Position numbers and translations under genes: made by a program. Under the pieces are notes generated by a model. It was not told where the DNA came from. It made no database searches and saw nothing but the letters and a program-made list of their open reading frames with translations. From an uncultured Oscillospiraceae bacterium (GTDB taxonomy: Bacteria; Bacillota; Clostridia; Oscillospirales; Oscillospiraceae), in the NCBI GenBank assembly GCA_910579725.1, contig CAJTUD010000013.1:1-46670 (forward strand): a DNA stretch of 46,670 bases, read 5' to 3'. Below, one piece after another: positions 8,091 to 15,793 of the stretch (positions are counted from its first letter, which is position 1; each line of letters starts with the position of its first letter).

Positions 8091-9146
8091 TGCAATTTGA
8101 TGAATAATCTCAGAAAAACCTTCCGAATCCGATTCTAATAAGCCATGGGTCATATTTTTCATCAAAAACATTTGTTTGCGCGGTGCATTTACTGCTTCAA
8201 AATATCCTCGTGCCAATTTGTAGTTTGTTTGATAGTCCTTATCTCCATTTATATTGTAGAATGGCATTTCATAATCAACTCTATCTTTCAAAGAAAACGA
8301 AGCAAATTCCTCCGAAGCAAAAAAATCCAAATATACACTCGTATCTCTCTTAAAATAATTTATCCAATCCGTAACAGAATAGTTCGGATTAAATATTATT
8401 GTTGCAACCAAATTGTAATCAGAACCATTCACCATCATGTCATAGCCATACTTTTGCATAATTATATTTTTTGCGCTAATATGTTCCATGGTAATCTTGT
8501 CAGGTGTTAATTGATTTACTAAGTTCAGGGTTTCCTCGTCACCCTCTGCCCACAATATGGCTTCCTGCCTGAACGCCTCCTCATTTTCCAAGTAATCGAC
8601 AAGCTGTCCTGTTCCAATAAAGCACTCATAGTATTCTGGGTATTCAAGTACCAGATTAGCTCCGAAAACAGATCCCCAGGAATGTCCAAGAACTGTAATC
8701 TTATCTTTCAAAAGGTAATCCATTAGGAACTCAGTTACTTCTTTTCCATCTGTCATGAATAATTCTCGTGTCAGCACGATATCATTCTGCTCTGCATCAT
8801 AGCTTTTCCCACAATTGCGCTGGTCCCATGTTACTACAGTATATACATCCGCCCATTTCCTCGTAAACACATAATCAATATCGCTTGTTGCCGAGCCTGG
8901 TCCGCCATGTAAATACAGCAAGACAGGATTATCTGTGTCCTCCCCATAAATATTTATCCATTGCTTTGTGCCATTAACATCTATATACATTGACTCATTA
9001 ATACCACCATCCGGAGTTTTGCTGTAAATTGCTTTCCCTATCGCTCTAACTAAAAAGAATATCACAAGCAATACCAAAACAACACGTGCTATCCATTTTA
9101 TTATTTGGAATATCGTGCATTTTTTCTTCACTTTCATGTCCCTCAT
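8070..9146 (-). CDS. Membrane-anchored alpha/beta hydrolase, proline iminopeptidase-like
   Basis: About 358 residues. Serine hydrolase with the proline-iminopeptidase signature series: HGGPGS (oxyanion hole), WDQRNCGKS, nucleophile elbow GHSWGS, and a C-terminal MTHGLL with the likely catalytic His. A basic N-terminus (KVKKK) and one hydrophobic helix precede the domain, so the enzyme is probably anchored with its domain outside. The start is uncertain: ATG 9146 or ATG 9137, neither with ideally spaced SD; starts above 9170 are excluded because they fall in a good promoter. AT-rich like the MBL gene. Could be a peptidase, esterase or C-C hydrolase. Confidence 0.85.
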   Translation of the reverse strand: MRDMKVKKKCTIFQIIKWIARVVLVLLVIFFLVRAIGKAIYSKTPDGGINESMYIDVNGTKQWINIYGEDTDNPVLLYLHGGPGSATSDIDYVFTRKWADVYTVVTWDQRNCGKSYDAEQNDIVLTRELFMTDGKEVTEFLMDYLLKDKITVLGHSWGSVFGANLVLEYPEYYECFIGTGQLVDYLENEEAFRQEAILWAEGDEETLNLVNQLTPDKITMEHISAKNIIMQKYGYDMMVNGSDYNLVATIIFNPNYSVTDWINYFKRDTSVYLDFFASEEFASFSLKDRVDYEMPFYNINGDKDYQTNYKLARGYFEAVNAPRKQMFLMKNMTHGLLESDSEGFSEIIHQIAKTEREK

Positions 9147-9168
9147 AACTCCCGATTTGTCGATTACT

Positions 9169-9197
9169 AGCATAGCACATTTTCTCGTCGTAAGCAA
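9169..9197 (-). promoter_or_regulatory. Promoter of the alpha/beta hydrolase gene
   Basis: On the minus strand TTGCTT (9192-9197), a 17-base spacer and TATGCT (9169-9174). It lies just upstream of the two candidate start codons, implying a very short leader. Confidence 0.55.
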
Positions 9198-9237
9198 TCG
9201 GCTTTTATGTCCGTTCCGCCTATCCAGCTCCCCCTGA

Positions 9238-9405
9238 TTATTGCAATAGCTGGCGGGTTTCTTTACTCACTTTTGCCGCAAATGAACCGCCACCCAAATA
9301 CATATTACATTTTATGACACTTTCCTTAAACGTGTTATAGCGGGATACATAATAAAAGGAGACAAGAGTTTGCCTCTGCTGTTCTGATAAAACTGCACTT
9401 TTCAA
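9238..9405 (-). CDS. Small unrecognised protein, TTG start
   Basis: 55 residues beginning (M)KSAVLSEQQRQT and ending KETRQLLQ. AGAGGTG lies six bases before the TTG at 9405. The sequence looks protein-like: a helical, Gln/Arg-rich N-terminus, a central SFYYVSRY, and a Gly-rich YLGGGSF, with no low-complexity run. I do not recognise it. It fills most of an otherwise empty 300-base gap at the edge of the accessory region. It may be a remnant of a longer gene or a real small protein. Confidence 0.4.
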   Translation of the reverse strand: MKSAVLSEQQRQTLVSFYYVSRYNTFKESVIKCNMYLGGGSFAAKVSKETRQLLQ

Positions 9406-9436
9406 ATTTCACACCTCTCATTTTCTCATTTCCGCG

Positions 9437-9476
9437 CAGACAGCCCGCCTCGGGATTTCCCGGGGTGGGCTGTCTG
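9437..9476 (-). terminator. Long hairpin downstream of gdhA
   Basis: Eighteen-base arms (9437-9454 and 9459-9476) pair at all but two positions, with a four-base loop. It lies 17 bases past the gdhA stop. No U-run follows on either strand, so termination is likely but not certain. Confidence 0.6.
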
Positions 9477-9492
9477 TGTAAATGCTGGAAAA

Positions 9493-10845
9493 TCAGAATG
9501 CGCCCTGCTCCATCATGGCCTCGGCCACTTTCTTGAAGCCCGCCAGATTGGCCCCGGCTACCAAGTTGTAGCCCAAGCCGTACTCCTCCGCGGCCTCCAC
9601 GGACACCTTGTGAATGTTCTTCATGATGCCCTTCAGCTTCTCGTCCACTTCCTCAGCGGACCAAACCAGCCGCTCGCTGTTCTGACTCATCTCCAAGGCG
9701 GAGACTGCCACGCCGCCAGCGTTGACAGCCTTGGAAGGAGCCACAATCATGCCGGGCTGCTGCATCAGATAGAACAGCGCATCGTTGGTGGTGGGCATAT
9801 TGGCCACCTCAATATAGTACTTCACACCGTTGGCCACGATCTGCTTGGCATGCTCCATATGTACGTCGTTCTGCATGGCGGAGGGCATAATCACATCGGC
9901 CTTTACGCCCCAGGGCTTCTCACCGGGATGGAACTCCACGCCGAACTTGTCGGCATAATCCTGCACCTTGTTCCGGCCGGAGTTGCGCATCGTTACCAGA
10001 TAGTCGATCTTTTCCTGAGAGGAGGACACGCCGTCGGGATCGTAGACGTACCCGTCGGGGCCGGACAGCGTCACCACCTTTGCTCCCAGATGGCTGGCCT
10101 TCTTGCAGATGCCCCAGGTCACATTGCCGAAACCGGCGCAGGCAATGGTCTTTCCCTTAATGTCCTCGCCCTCGTGGTTAAGGACCTCCTGAAGGTAATA
10201 CATGGCTCCGTAGCCAGTGGCCTCAGGCCGGGTGAGACTGCCGCCATAGCTGAAGCCCTTGCCGGTAAGCACACCGTTTTCAAAGGTACCTTTCAGCCGC
10301 CGGTACTGGCCGTACAGGTAGCCGATCTCCCGGCCGCCTACGCCCATATCTCCGGCGGGCACGTCGATATCAGGCCCGATGTAGCGGTACAAAGCGGTCA
10401 TGAAGCTCTGGCAGAAGCGCATAACCTCCCCCTCGGATTTCCCGGCGGGATCAAAGTCGGAGCCGCCCTTGCCGCCGCCGATGGGCAGGCCGGTAAGACT
10501 GTTCTTGAAAATCTGCTCAAAGCCCAGGAACTTGATGATGCCGGGATACACGTTCTTCTGGAATCTCAGTCCGCCCTTGTAAGGGCCGATGGCACCGTTG
10601 AACTGGCAGCGGTAGCCGATATTGGTATGATAATTGCCATTGTCGTCCATCCACACAACCCGGAAGGTGAACATCCGCTCGGGCTCCACCATGCGGCCCA
10701 GCAGATCCATTTTTTCATATTCGGGGTGTTTGTCCACCATGGGAGCGATGGAAGTCAGAACCTCCTCCACAGTCTGTACGAACTCCGGTTCGTTGCCATG
10801 CCTCTGCTTGACGTTCTCGATCACGCTTGCGACGTAGGCATTCAT
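9493..10845 (-). CDS. gdhA: NADP-type glutamate dehydrogenase
   Basis: 450 residues, the length of hexameric GDH. Catalyses the reversible reductive amination of 2-oxoglutarate to glutamate in the cytosol. Visible: substrate region GPYKGGLRF, the signature LPIGGGKGGSDFDP with catalytic Lys126, DVPAGDMGVGGREIGY, the nucleotide-binding ACAGFGNV, and NAGGVAVS near the C-terminus. GGAGG lies ten bases before the ATG. It is monocistronic: its own promoter, a 378-base upstream gap and a hairpin downstream. It lies next to the arginine genes, which consume glutamate. The cofactor preference (NADPH) is inferred from overall similarity. Confidence 0.97.
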   Translation of the reverse strand: MNAYVASVIENVKQRHGNEPEFVQTVEEVLTSIAPMVDKHPEYEKMDLLGRMVEPERMFTFRVVWMDDNGNYHTNIGYRCQFNGAIGPYKGGLRFQKNVYPGIIKFLGFEQIFKNSLTGLPIGGGKGGSDFDPAGKSEGEVMRFCQSFMTALYRYIGPDIDVPAGDMGVGGREIGYLYGQYRRLKGTFENGVLTGKGFSYGGSLTRPEATGYGAMYYLQEVLNHEGEDIKGKTIACAGFGNVTWGICKKASHLGAKVVTLSGPDGYVYDPDGVSSSQEKIDYLVTMRNSGRNKVQDYADKFGVEFHPGEKPWGVKADVIMPSAMQNDVHMEHAKQIVANGVKYYIEVANMPTTNDALFYLMQQPGMIVAPSKAVNAGGVAVSALEMSQNSERLVWSAEEVDEKLKGIMKNIHKVSVEAAEEYGLGYNLVAGANLAGFKKVAEAMMEQGAF

Positions 10846-10915
10846 AGAATTGTATCCTCCTCAATTTTTCAGAGCGGGCAGGATAATCGCCCCGCCCGTA
10901 CTCCATCTACCGCAC

Positions 10916-10944
10916 ATACTAACACGTTTTCCAGAAAAAAACAA
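10916..10944 (-). promoter_or_regulatory. Candidate gdhA promoter
   Basis: On the minus strand TTGTTT (10939-10944), a 17-base spacer and TAGTAT (10916-10921). Start of transcription would give a leader of about 60 bases that includes the small GC-rich hairpin before the SD. Confidence 0.45.
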
Positions 10945-11010
10945 CCGCAATCTTTGTGAAAACCCCTGTACTAAATGTGGAAGTTTTGCTCCCATTTTTG
11001 TGCAGAATAG

Positions 11011-11055
11011 ACATCCCCGTCTCCTTGCCGGCAGCCGCCGGGGAGACGGGGATGT
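11011..11055. repeat. 14-bp perfect stem-loop between gdhA and the NUDIX gene
   Basis: Arms 11011-11024 and 11042-11055 are perfectly complementary; the 17-base loop can itself form a short GCCGG hairpin. It is about 170 bases past the NUDIX stop and upstream of the gdhA promoter. No U-run follows on either side. It may be a terminator of the NUDIX transcript or part of a small RNA. Confidence 0.6.
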
Positions 11056-11223
11056 TCTCTGATTTTCATGCCGCTGCACAGTGAAAAGCGCAGTGCCGTT
11101 TCCTGCGTACCGTCTGCCGCTCTGCGGAAATTCTGAGACAGCAGCGGTTTCATACCCTTTCTGATCCTCTTTCACCCGGTGGGAAAATTCGGTTCGCCGA
11201 CGCAAACTTCTTCCCGCCAGCCG

Positions 11224-11748
11224 TCAGCTCCGGCTGAAGTACCCTTCTTTTTTCAGAAGCTCCAATACCTGCGCTTCCCGCTCAAGCATGATCTGGTCCT
11301 TCGGCCCGTGGCTTACATTCCTGTTTACAAAAATCGCCTTGCCAGGCTCCACGTACTCCAAGGTGAATTCTTCGTCCCTTTCGTAATCATCCAAAGCCTG
11401 GGACTGTATGCTTTCTTCAACATCACAGAGATAGTAGTAGTTGTCCTGTACAAAGTAGTCCGTATCGTCATATTCGCTTTTTTGAATCCGATGAACATAG
11501 CCGTACTCTCTGACAGATTCAGGAATGACAATCAGACCGGCTTCCTCCCGTGTCTCTCTAATCATCGCATGCTCGTTGCTCTCATTCTTTTCTATGCCAC
11601 CGCCAGGAAACTTGTAGTAGTCGTACTTGAGACTGTGCACCATGGCAACCAGACCGTTTTTAATGTGAATGCACCGAGCGGAGTGACGTATAAACGCACG
11701 ACCGTTCCGGTCATAGTCTTTCGTGTCTATCTGAAATAGCAGCCGCAC
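11224..11748 (-). CDS. NUDIX hydrolase
   Basis: 174 residues. Hydrolyses a nucleoside diphosphate linked to another moiety, with Mg. The NUDIX box fits G-x5-E-x7-RE-x2-EE-x-G: it begins GGIEKNE and ends RETREEAGL (about 49-72), with Thr instead of the usual aliphatic residue after RE. The GTG start at 11748 has GGGGG eight bases upstream. Substrate cannot be deduced; the protein is longer than MutT. It stands alone between gdhA and argF with no tight coupling. Confidence 0.9.
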   Translation of the reverse strand: MRLLFQIDTKDYDRNGRAFIRHSARCIHIKNGLVAMVHSLKYDYYKFPGGGIEKNESNEHAMIRETREEAGLIVIPESVREYGYVHRIQKSEYDDTDYFVQDNYYYLCDVEESIQSQALDDYERDEEFTLEYVEPGKAIFVNRNVSHGPKDQIMLEREAQVLELLKKEGYFSRS

Positions 11749-11891
11749 TGTTCAGCCCCCCAAGGATAATTCCAAAATTGTACCGCCTGATTCAGGCCGT
11801 TTTTACTTGCCGGCGGCAGCCGAAAAGCAGGGCGCGTATGACTTCTCTCCACCATGCGCAACATTTTTCCTGCGGCATCCCTGAAAATATA

Positions 11892-12884
11892 TCAGCAAAG
11901 CGTCGCATAGAGAACCGCCTTGATGGTGTGCATCCGGTTTTCCGCTTCGTCAAACACCACGGACCGGGGTGATTCAAACACCTCGTCCGTCACCTCCATC
12001 TCGGGAATGCCGAACTTCTCCGCTATCTGCGCTCCGATGGTAGTCCTGGTATCGTGGAAGGAGGGCAGGCAATGCATGAAAATGGCCTCCGGCTTCGCTC
12101 GCTCCATGGCGGCGGCATTGACCTGATAGGGCTTCAGCAGCCGGATTCGTTCCTCCCAGACCTCCTCCGGCTCCCCCATGGAGACCCAGATATCAGTATA
12201 GACTACGTCCGCACCCCTGGTCCCGGCTTCCGCATCCTCGGTAAGCGTAACGGAGCCGTGATTTTCCGCTGCGATGGCCTTGGCCGCCTCCACCAGCTCT
12301 GAAGCAGGAAACAACGCTTTGGGTGCGCAGGCGGTGAAGTGAAGTCCCATTTTGGCGCAGGCGATCATCAGGGAATTGCCCATATTGTTTCTGGCATCTC
12401 CCATATAGGTGAACTTCAGCCCCTTCAGTCTCCCCAGCTTCTCCTCCATGGTCAGCAGATCCGCCAGCATCTGAGTGGGATGGAACTGATCTGTCAGCCC
12501 GTTCCACACCGGCACTCCGGCAAATCTCGCCAGCTCCTCCACCAGCTCCTGGCTGAATCCCCGGTACTCAATGCCATCGTACATCCTGCCCAGCACCCGG
12601 GCGGTGTCAGCAATGGACTCTTTCTTTCCCATCTGAGAGCTGCCGGGATCCAGATATGTGACTCCCATGCCCAGATCATGCCCCGCCACTTCAAAAGAGC
12701 ATCTGGTCCGGGTGGAGGTTTTCTCAAACAGGAGAACAATATTTTTCCCCTCCAGATACCGGTGAGGCGTCCCCCCGCGTTTCATGTCCTTGAAATTTTT
12801 CGCCAGATCCAGCAGGTATCTGATTTCCGCTGGAGAGTAGTCCCGCAGCTTTAAAAAATGTCTTCCTCTGATGTTTACAGGCAT
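11892..12884 (-). CDS. argF: Ornithine carbamoyltransferase
   Basis: 330 residues. Joins carbamoyl phosphate and ornithine to citrulline, the sixth step of arginine synthesis. Motifs: carbamoyl-phosphate loop STRTR, FHPTQ, the ornithine-side D-x-W-x-S-M-G (DIWVSMG) and HCLPSFHD. ATG 12884 is preferred to the GTG two codons earlier because the GGAAGG SD is well spaced for it and the preceding gene's stop ends just before it. It is the last gene of the arginine cluster, two bases from the pseudouridine synthase gene. The catabolic homologue cannot be formally excluded, but no arcA or arcC is nearby. Confidence 0.96.
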   Translation of the reverse strand: MPVNIRGRHFLKLRDYSPAEIRYLLDLAKNFKDMKRGGTPHRYLEGKNIVLLFEKTSTRTRCSFEVAGHDLGMGVTYLDPGSSQMGKKESIADTARVLGRMYDGIEYRGFSQELVEELARFAGVPVWNGLTDQFHPTQMLADLLTMEEKLGRLKGLKFTYMGDARNNMGNSLMIACAKMGLHFTACAPKALFPASELVEAAKAIAAENHGSVTLTEDAEAGTRGADVVYTDIWVSMGEPEEVWEERIRLLKPYQVNAAAMERAKPEAIFMHCLPSFHDTRTTIGAQIAEKFGIPEMEVTDEVFESPRSVVFDEAENRMHTIKAVLYATLC

Positions 12885-12886
12885 AG

Positions 12887-13603
12887 TCACCCTTCCTTCC
12901 GTCCTCCGCGGCCCGCCGGGCCGCGCTTCTCATCCGGCCGCCCGAGGGGAAAAGAGATTTCCTCCTCCAGACCGGGCAGCTCTCCGAAAAATGTACGCCA
13001 GACCGCTCCCTCCGGTATCGCGCGGAAGGCCGCCGGCCCTCCCTCCGGGTGGGGAAACGACAGGAACACGCTCCACAGAGCCATCTCCCCTACCCCGCCG
13101 CCATACCGGCCATCTCCAACCAGAGGCATTCCCCTTCCGGCAAATTGAACCCGGATCTGGTGGGTGCGGCCCGTATGGAGGCGCACCAGAACCAGGGACA
13201 GCCCATCCTTCTCCGCCAGAACCCGGTAGTCCAGACTGGCTTCCTTCACGCCGCCCCGCATTCTCTTTACAAGAAAGCTCTTGTTCCTGACCTTGTCATG
13301 GAGCAGCAGGTCCGTCCAGGTCCCCTCCCGCTCCTCCAGCCGGCCCCTGACGATGCAGAGGTACCGCTTTTCAAACGCGCCCCCGGCCATAGCGGCGGAC
13401 AGCGCCCCGGCGGCCCGGCTGGTTTTGGCGCAGACCATCACGCCTCCCGCCTCCCGGTCCAGCCGGTGAACAGGATAGATCCCGCATCCCAGTTGCTCCC
13501 GCAGCATCGCGGGCAGCGTCTCCCCGGGGCCGTCCTGACTGAGCACACCCGGCGGCTTGACGCACACCGCCAGGAGCCGGTCCTGAAACAGAACCGGGAT
13601 CAT
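12887..13603 (-). CDS. RluA-family pseudouridine synthase within the arginine cluster
   Basis: 238 residues. Isomerises uridine to pseudouridine in rRNA or tRNA. Catalytic HRLDR (46-50) with Asp49, followed by EAGG where most relatives have TSG; the second family motif HTGRTHQIRVQF is intact. No S4 domain is present, so it is a minimal enzyme. The start overlaps the argD stop (ATGA) and its stop lies two bases before the argF ATG, so it is translated with the arginine genes. RNA target unknown. The unusual residues after the catalytic Asp leave some doubt about activity. Confidence 0.9.
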   Translation of the reverse strand: MIPVLFQDRLLAVCVKPPGVLSQDGPGETLPAMLREQLGCGIYPVHRLDREAGGVMVCAKTSRAAGALSAAMAGGAFEKRYLCIVRGRLEEREGTWTDLLLHDKVRNKSFLVKRMRGGVKEASLDYRVLAEKDGLSLVLVRLHTGRTHQIRVQFAGRGMPLVGDGRYGGGVGEMALWSVFLSFPHPEGGPAAFRAIPEGAVWRTFFGELPGLEEEISFPLGRPDEKRGPAGRGGRKEG

Positions 13604-14778
13604 TTCATCACTTGGGCCATGATATCCAGCCCCCTGTCAATCTCCTCCCTGGTAATCACCAGCGGCGGCAGCAGCCGCAGGGTGTCCTTCCCCGCCGTCA
13701 GGCAGAGGAGCCCCGCCTCCATCAGCCTGTCCTTCAGCTCCTTGTGGGTCATCCCCTGAATGCCCACGCCGGTCATCAACCCCATGCCCCGGATGCCGGA
13801 CACGCAGGGACTGTTCAGCGCCGTGATACCGTTCCGGAGGTACTGCCCCTTTTCCTTCACCTGATCCAGAAACTCCTCTGTCAGCGTATCCATCACCACA
13901 TTCGCAGCAGCGGCGGACATGGGGTTTCCGCCGAAGGTACTGCCGTGATCTCCCGCCCGGAGGACGTTCCGGCACTTCTCGTTGGTCAGGAAGCCGCCGA
14001 AGGGCAGTCCTCCGGCAATGCCCTTGGCGAATGTCACCACATCCGGCTGTATGCCGAACTGCTGGTAAGCAAACAGGGTTCCCGTCCGGCCGATTCCGGT
14101 CTGGACCTCATCCACCAGCAGCAGCCAGTCCCTCTGCGCACACAGTTTTGCTACTTCCAGAACATAGTCCTTTTCCAGAGGATTCACACCGCCTTCGCCC
14201 TGAATGAGCTCCATCATCACGCCGCACACATCATCCCCGGCGGCCTCCAGGAGACTGTCCATCCGATTGGCCTCCGCATAACGGAAGCCCTCGGTAAAGG
14301 GGAAGAAGAACTCGTGGAAGTGGTCCTGGCCGGTGGCCTTCAAGGTGGTGATGGTCCGCCCGTGGAAGGAATTTTTCAGCGTAATAATGGTGGACCGGCC
14401 CTTTCCATACTTCTCATAGGAGTATTTCCGGGCAGTTTTAATCATGCCCTCGTTGGCCTCGGCCCCGGAGTTTCCAAAGAAGGCTGCGGCCATTCCAGCC
14501 GCCGGAACCAGCTTGGAAGCCAGAAGTGCGTAGGGCTCCGTATAGAAGAGGTTGGAGATGTGCCCCACCTTCATGGCCTGATCATAGATGGCCCGAGCCC
14601 ATTTTTCGTTGGCGTATCCCAGGGAACACACACCGATTCCGGAGGTGAAGTCAATATATTTCTTCCCCTCTGTGTCCCAGAGGGTGGCTCCCTCGCCGCG
14701 GTCAATGGCGACCTGATTTCTCCCATAGGTCTGGAGGACGTAGCCCTCATCCAGGGCCTTGATCTCATTGAAATTCAT
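13600..14778 (-). CDS. argD: Acetylornithine aminotransferase
   Basis: 392 residues. PLP enzyme that converts N-acetylglutamate semialdehyde to N-acetylornithine. Class III aminotransferase features: FGNSGAEANE (about 101-110), PLP-contacting DEVQTGIGRTG (223-233) and the Schiff-base Lys252 in FAKGIAGGLPFG. ATG 14778 is chosen because AGGAG lies eight bases upstream; the in-frame GTG three codons earlier touches the SD. The stop overlaps the pseudouridine synthase start. Placed between argB and argF, so ArgD rather than another omega-aminotransferase. Confidence 0.96.
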   Translation of the reverse strand: MNFNEIKALDEGYVLQTYGRNQVAIDRGEGATLWDTEGKKYIDFTSGIGVCSLGYANEKWARAIYDQAMKVGHISNLFYTEPYALLASKLVPAAGMAAAFFGNSGAEANEGMIKTARKYSYEKYGKGRSTIITLKNSFHGRTITTLKATGQDHFHEFFFPFTEGFRYAEANRMDSLLEAAGDDVCGVMMELIQGEGGVNPLEKDYVLEVAKLCAQRDWLLLVDEVQTGIGRTGTLFAYQQFGIQPDVVTFAKGIAGGLPFGGFLTNEKCRNVLRAGDHGSTFGGNPMSAAAANVVMDTLTEEFLDQVKEKGQYLRNGITALNSPCVSGIRGMGLMTGVGIQGMTHKELKDRLMEAGLLCLTAGKDTLRLLPPLVITREEIDRGLDIMAQVMK

Positions 14779-14858
14779 AGATGACACTCCTGTTGATTTC
14801 GATATATGGTACTCTGTCGCCCGGAGGGCGGTAAACGCGGAATTTTTTAATGAATATC

Positions 14859-15722
14859 CTACCAGATCATCGTCCCGATCCCCGCGTGCGACAAGACCTC
14901 AATCAGGATCGAATGCGGAATCCTCCCATCGAGAATATGCGTCCTGCGAACGCCATTTCCGACGGCATCCACACAGCACTCCACCTTGGGAATCATACCG
15001 CCGGAGATGATCCCCTCTCCTACCAGCTCCGGAACCTCCGGCAGCCTGACCTGAGAAATCAGTGTATTCTCGTCCTCCTTATTCCGCAGCAGTCCCCGGA
15101 TATCGGTGAGCAGAATCAGCTTTTCCGCTCCTACCGCAACAGCAATTCTGGCTGCAGCGGTATCGGCGTTCACGTTGTAGCTGGTTTCCGCGTCCACCCC
15201 CTGAGCCACCGTGGAGATTACAGGAATAAACCCGTCGGCAATGGCGTCCCGAATGACCTTGGGATTGACCTCCGTAATGTCTCCCACCAGACCATAATCC
15301 ACTCCGTTCTCCTGCCGCCGCACCGCCTTGAGCATTCCGCCATCCAAGCCGCACAGGCCCACCGCCTGTCCGCCCGCCCGGTTCAGTGTCGCCACCAGAT
15401 TCTTGTTCACCTTCCCGCACAGCACCATCTGTACGGCCTCCATGGTCTCCTCGTCGGTATATCGCAGACCGTTGACAAAACGGCTCTCCTTGCCTGTCTT
15501 CTTCAGCAGCTCATTGATCTCCGGCCCACCGCCGTGGACTACCACCACGTGAATGCCCACTAACCGCAGCAGAATAATATCGCTGATGACCGCCTTGCGC
15601 AGATCCTCGGAAATCATGGCGTTGCCGCCGTATTTAATGACAATAGTCTTGTCATAATACCGCTGGATATAAGGCAGCGCCTCCACCAGCACCTGCGCCC
15701 GGTCGCTGTGATTGAGATTCAT
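14859..15722 (-). CDS. argB: Acetylglutamate kinase
   Basis: 287 residues. Phosphorylates N-acetylglutamate, often the arginine-feedback step. Amino acid kinase fold with IVIKYGGNAM near the N-terminus, the HGGGPEI glycine loop, a central NVNAD and KLILLTDIRG, and GGMIPKV near the C-terminus. ATG 15722 was chosen as the family-like start (MNLNHSDRAQVL), with AAAGGAG about eleven bases upstream; an in-frame GTG lies closer to the SD. The N-terminal helix typical of arginine-inhibited hexameric enzymes seems present but feedback control is inference. Confidence 0.96.
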   Translation of the reverse strand: MNLNHSDRAQVLVEALPYIQRYYDKTIVIKYGGNAMISEDLRKAVISDIILLRLVGIHVVVVHGGGPEINELLKKTGKESRFVNGLRYTDEETMEAVQMVLCGKVNKNLVATLNRAGGQAVGLCGLDGGMLKAVRRQENGVDYGLVGDITEVNPKVIRDAIADGFIPVISTVAQGVDAETSYNVNADTAAARIAVAVGAEKLILLTDIRGLLRNKEDENTLISQVRLPEVPELVGEGIISGGMIPKVECCVDAVGNGVRRTHILDGRIPHSILIEVLSHAGIGTMIW

Positions 15723-15793
15723 TGTTTCCACGTCTCCTTTCCCGGCAACCGGAGTTGCCACATTCCGGAACATGTGTTTCGTAAAAAATATTT

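Larger units (their letters stand above)
10846..11223 (-). other. 378-base gap with gdhA promoter and stem-loops
   Basis: No convincing gene. It holds the gdhA promoter (10916-10944), a GC-rich hairpin just before the gdhA SD (10875-10898, one G-U pair in the RNA), and a very stable stem-loop at 11011-11055. The remainder up to the NUDIX stop shows nothing I can name. Confidence 0.6.

Noticed and set aside
11785..11797. GCCTGA-T-TCAGGC hairpin with TTTTT as a terminator
   Set aside because: The T-run is on the plus strand, where no gene ends; both flanking genes are on the minus strand.
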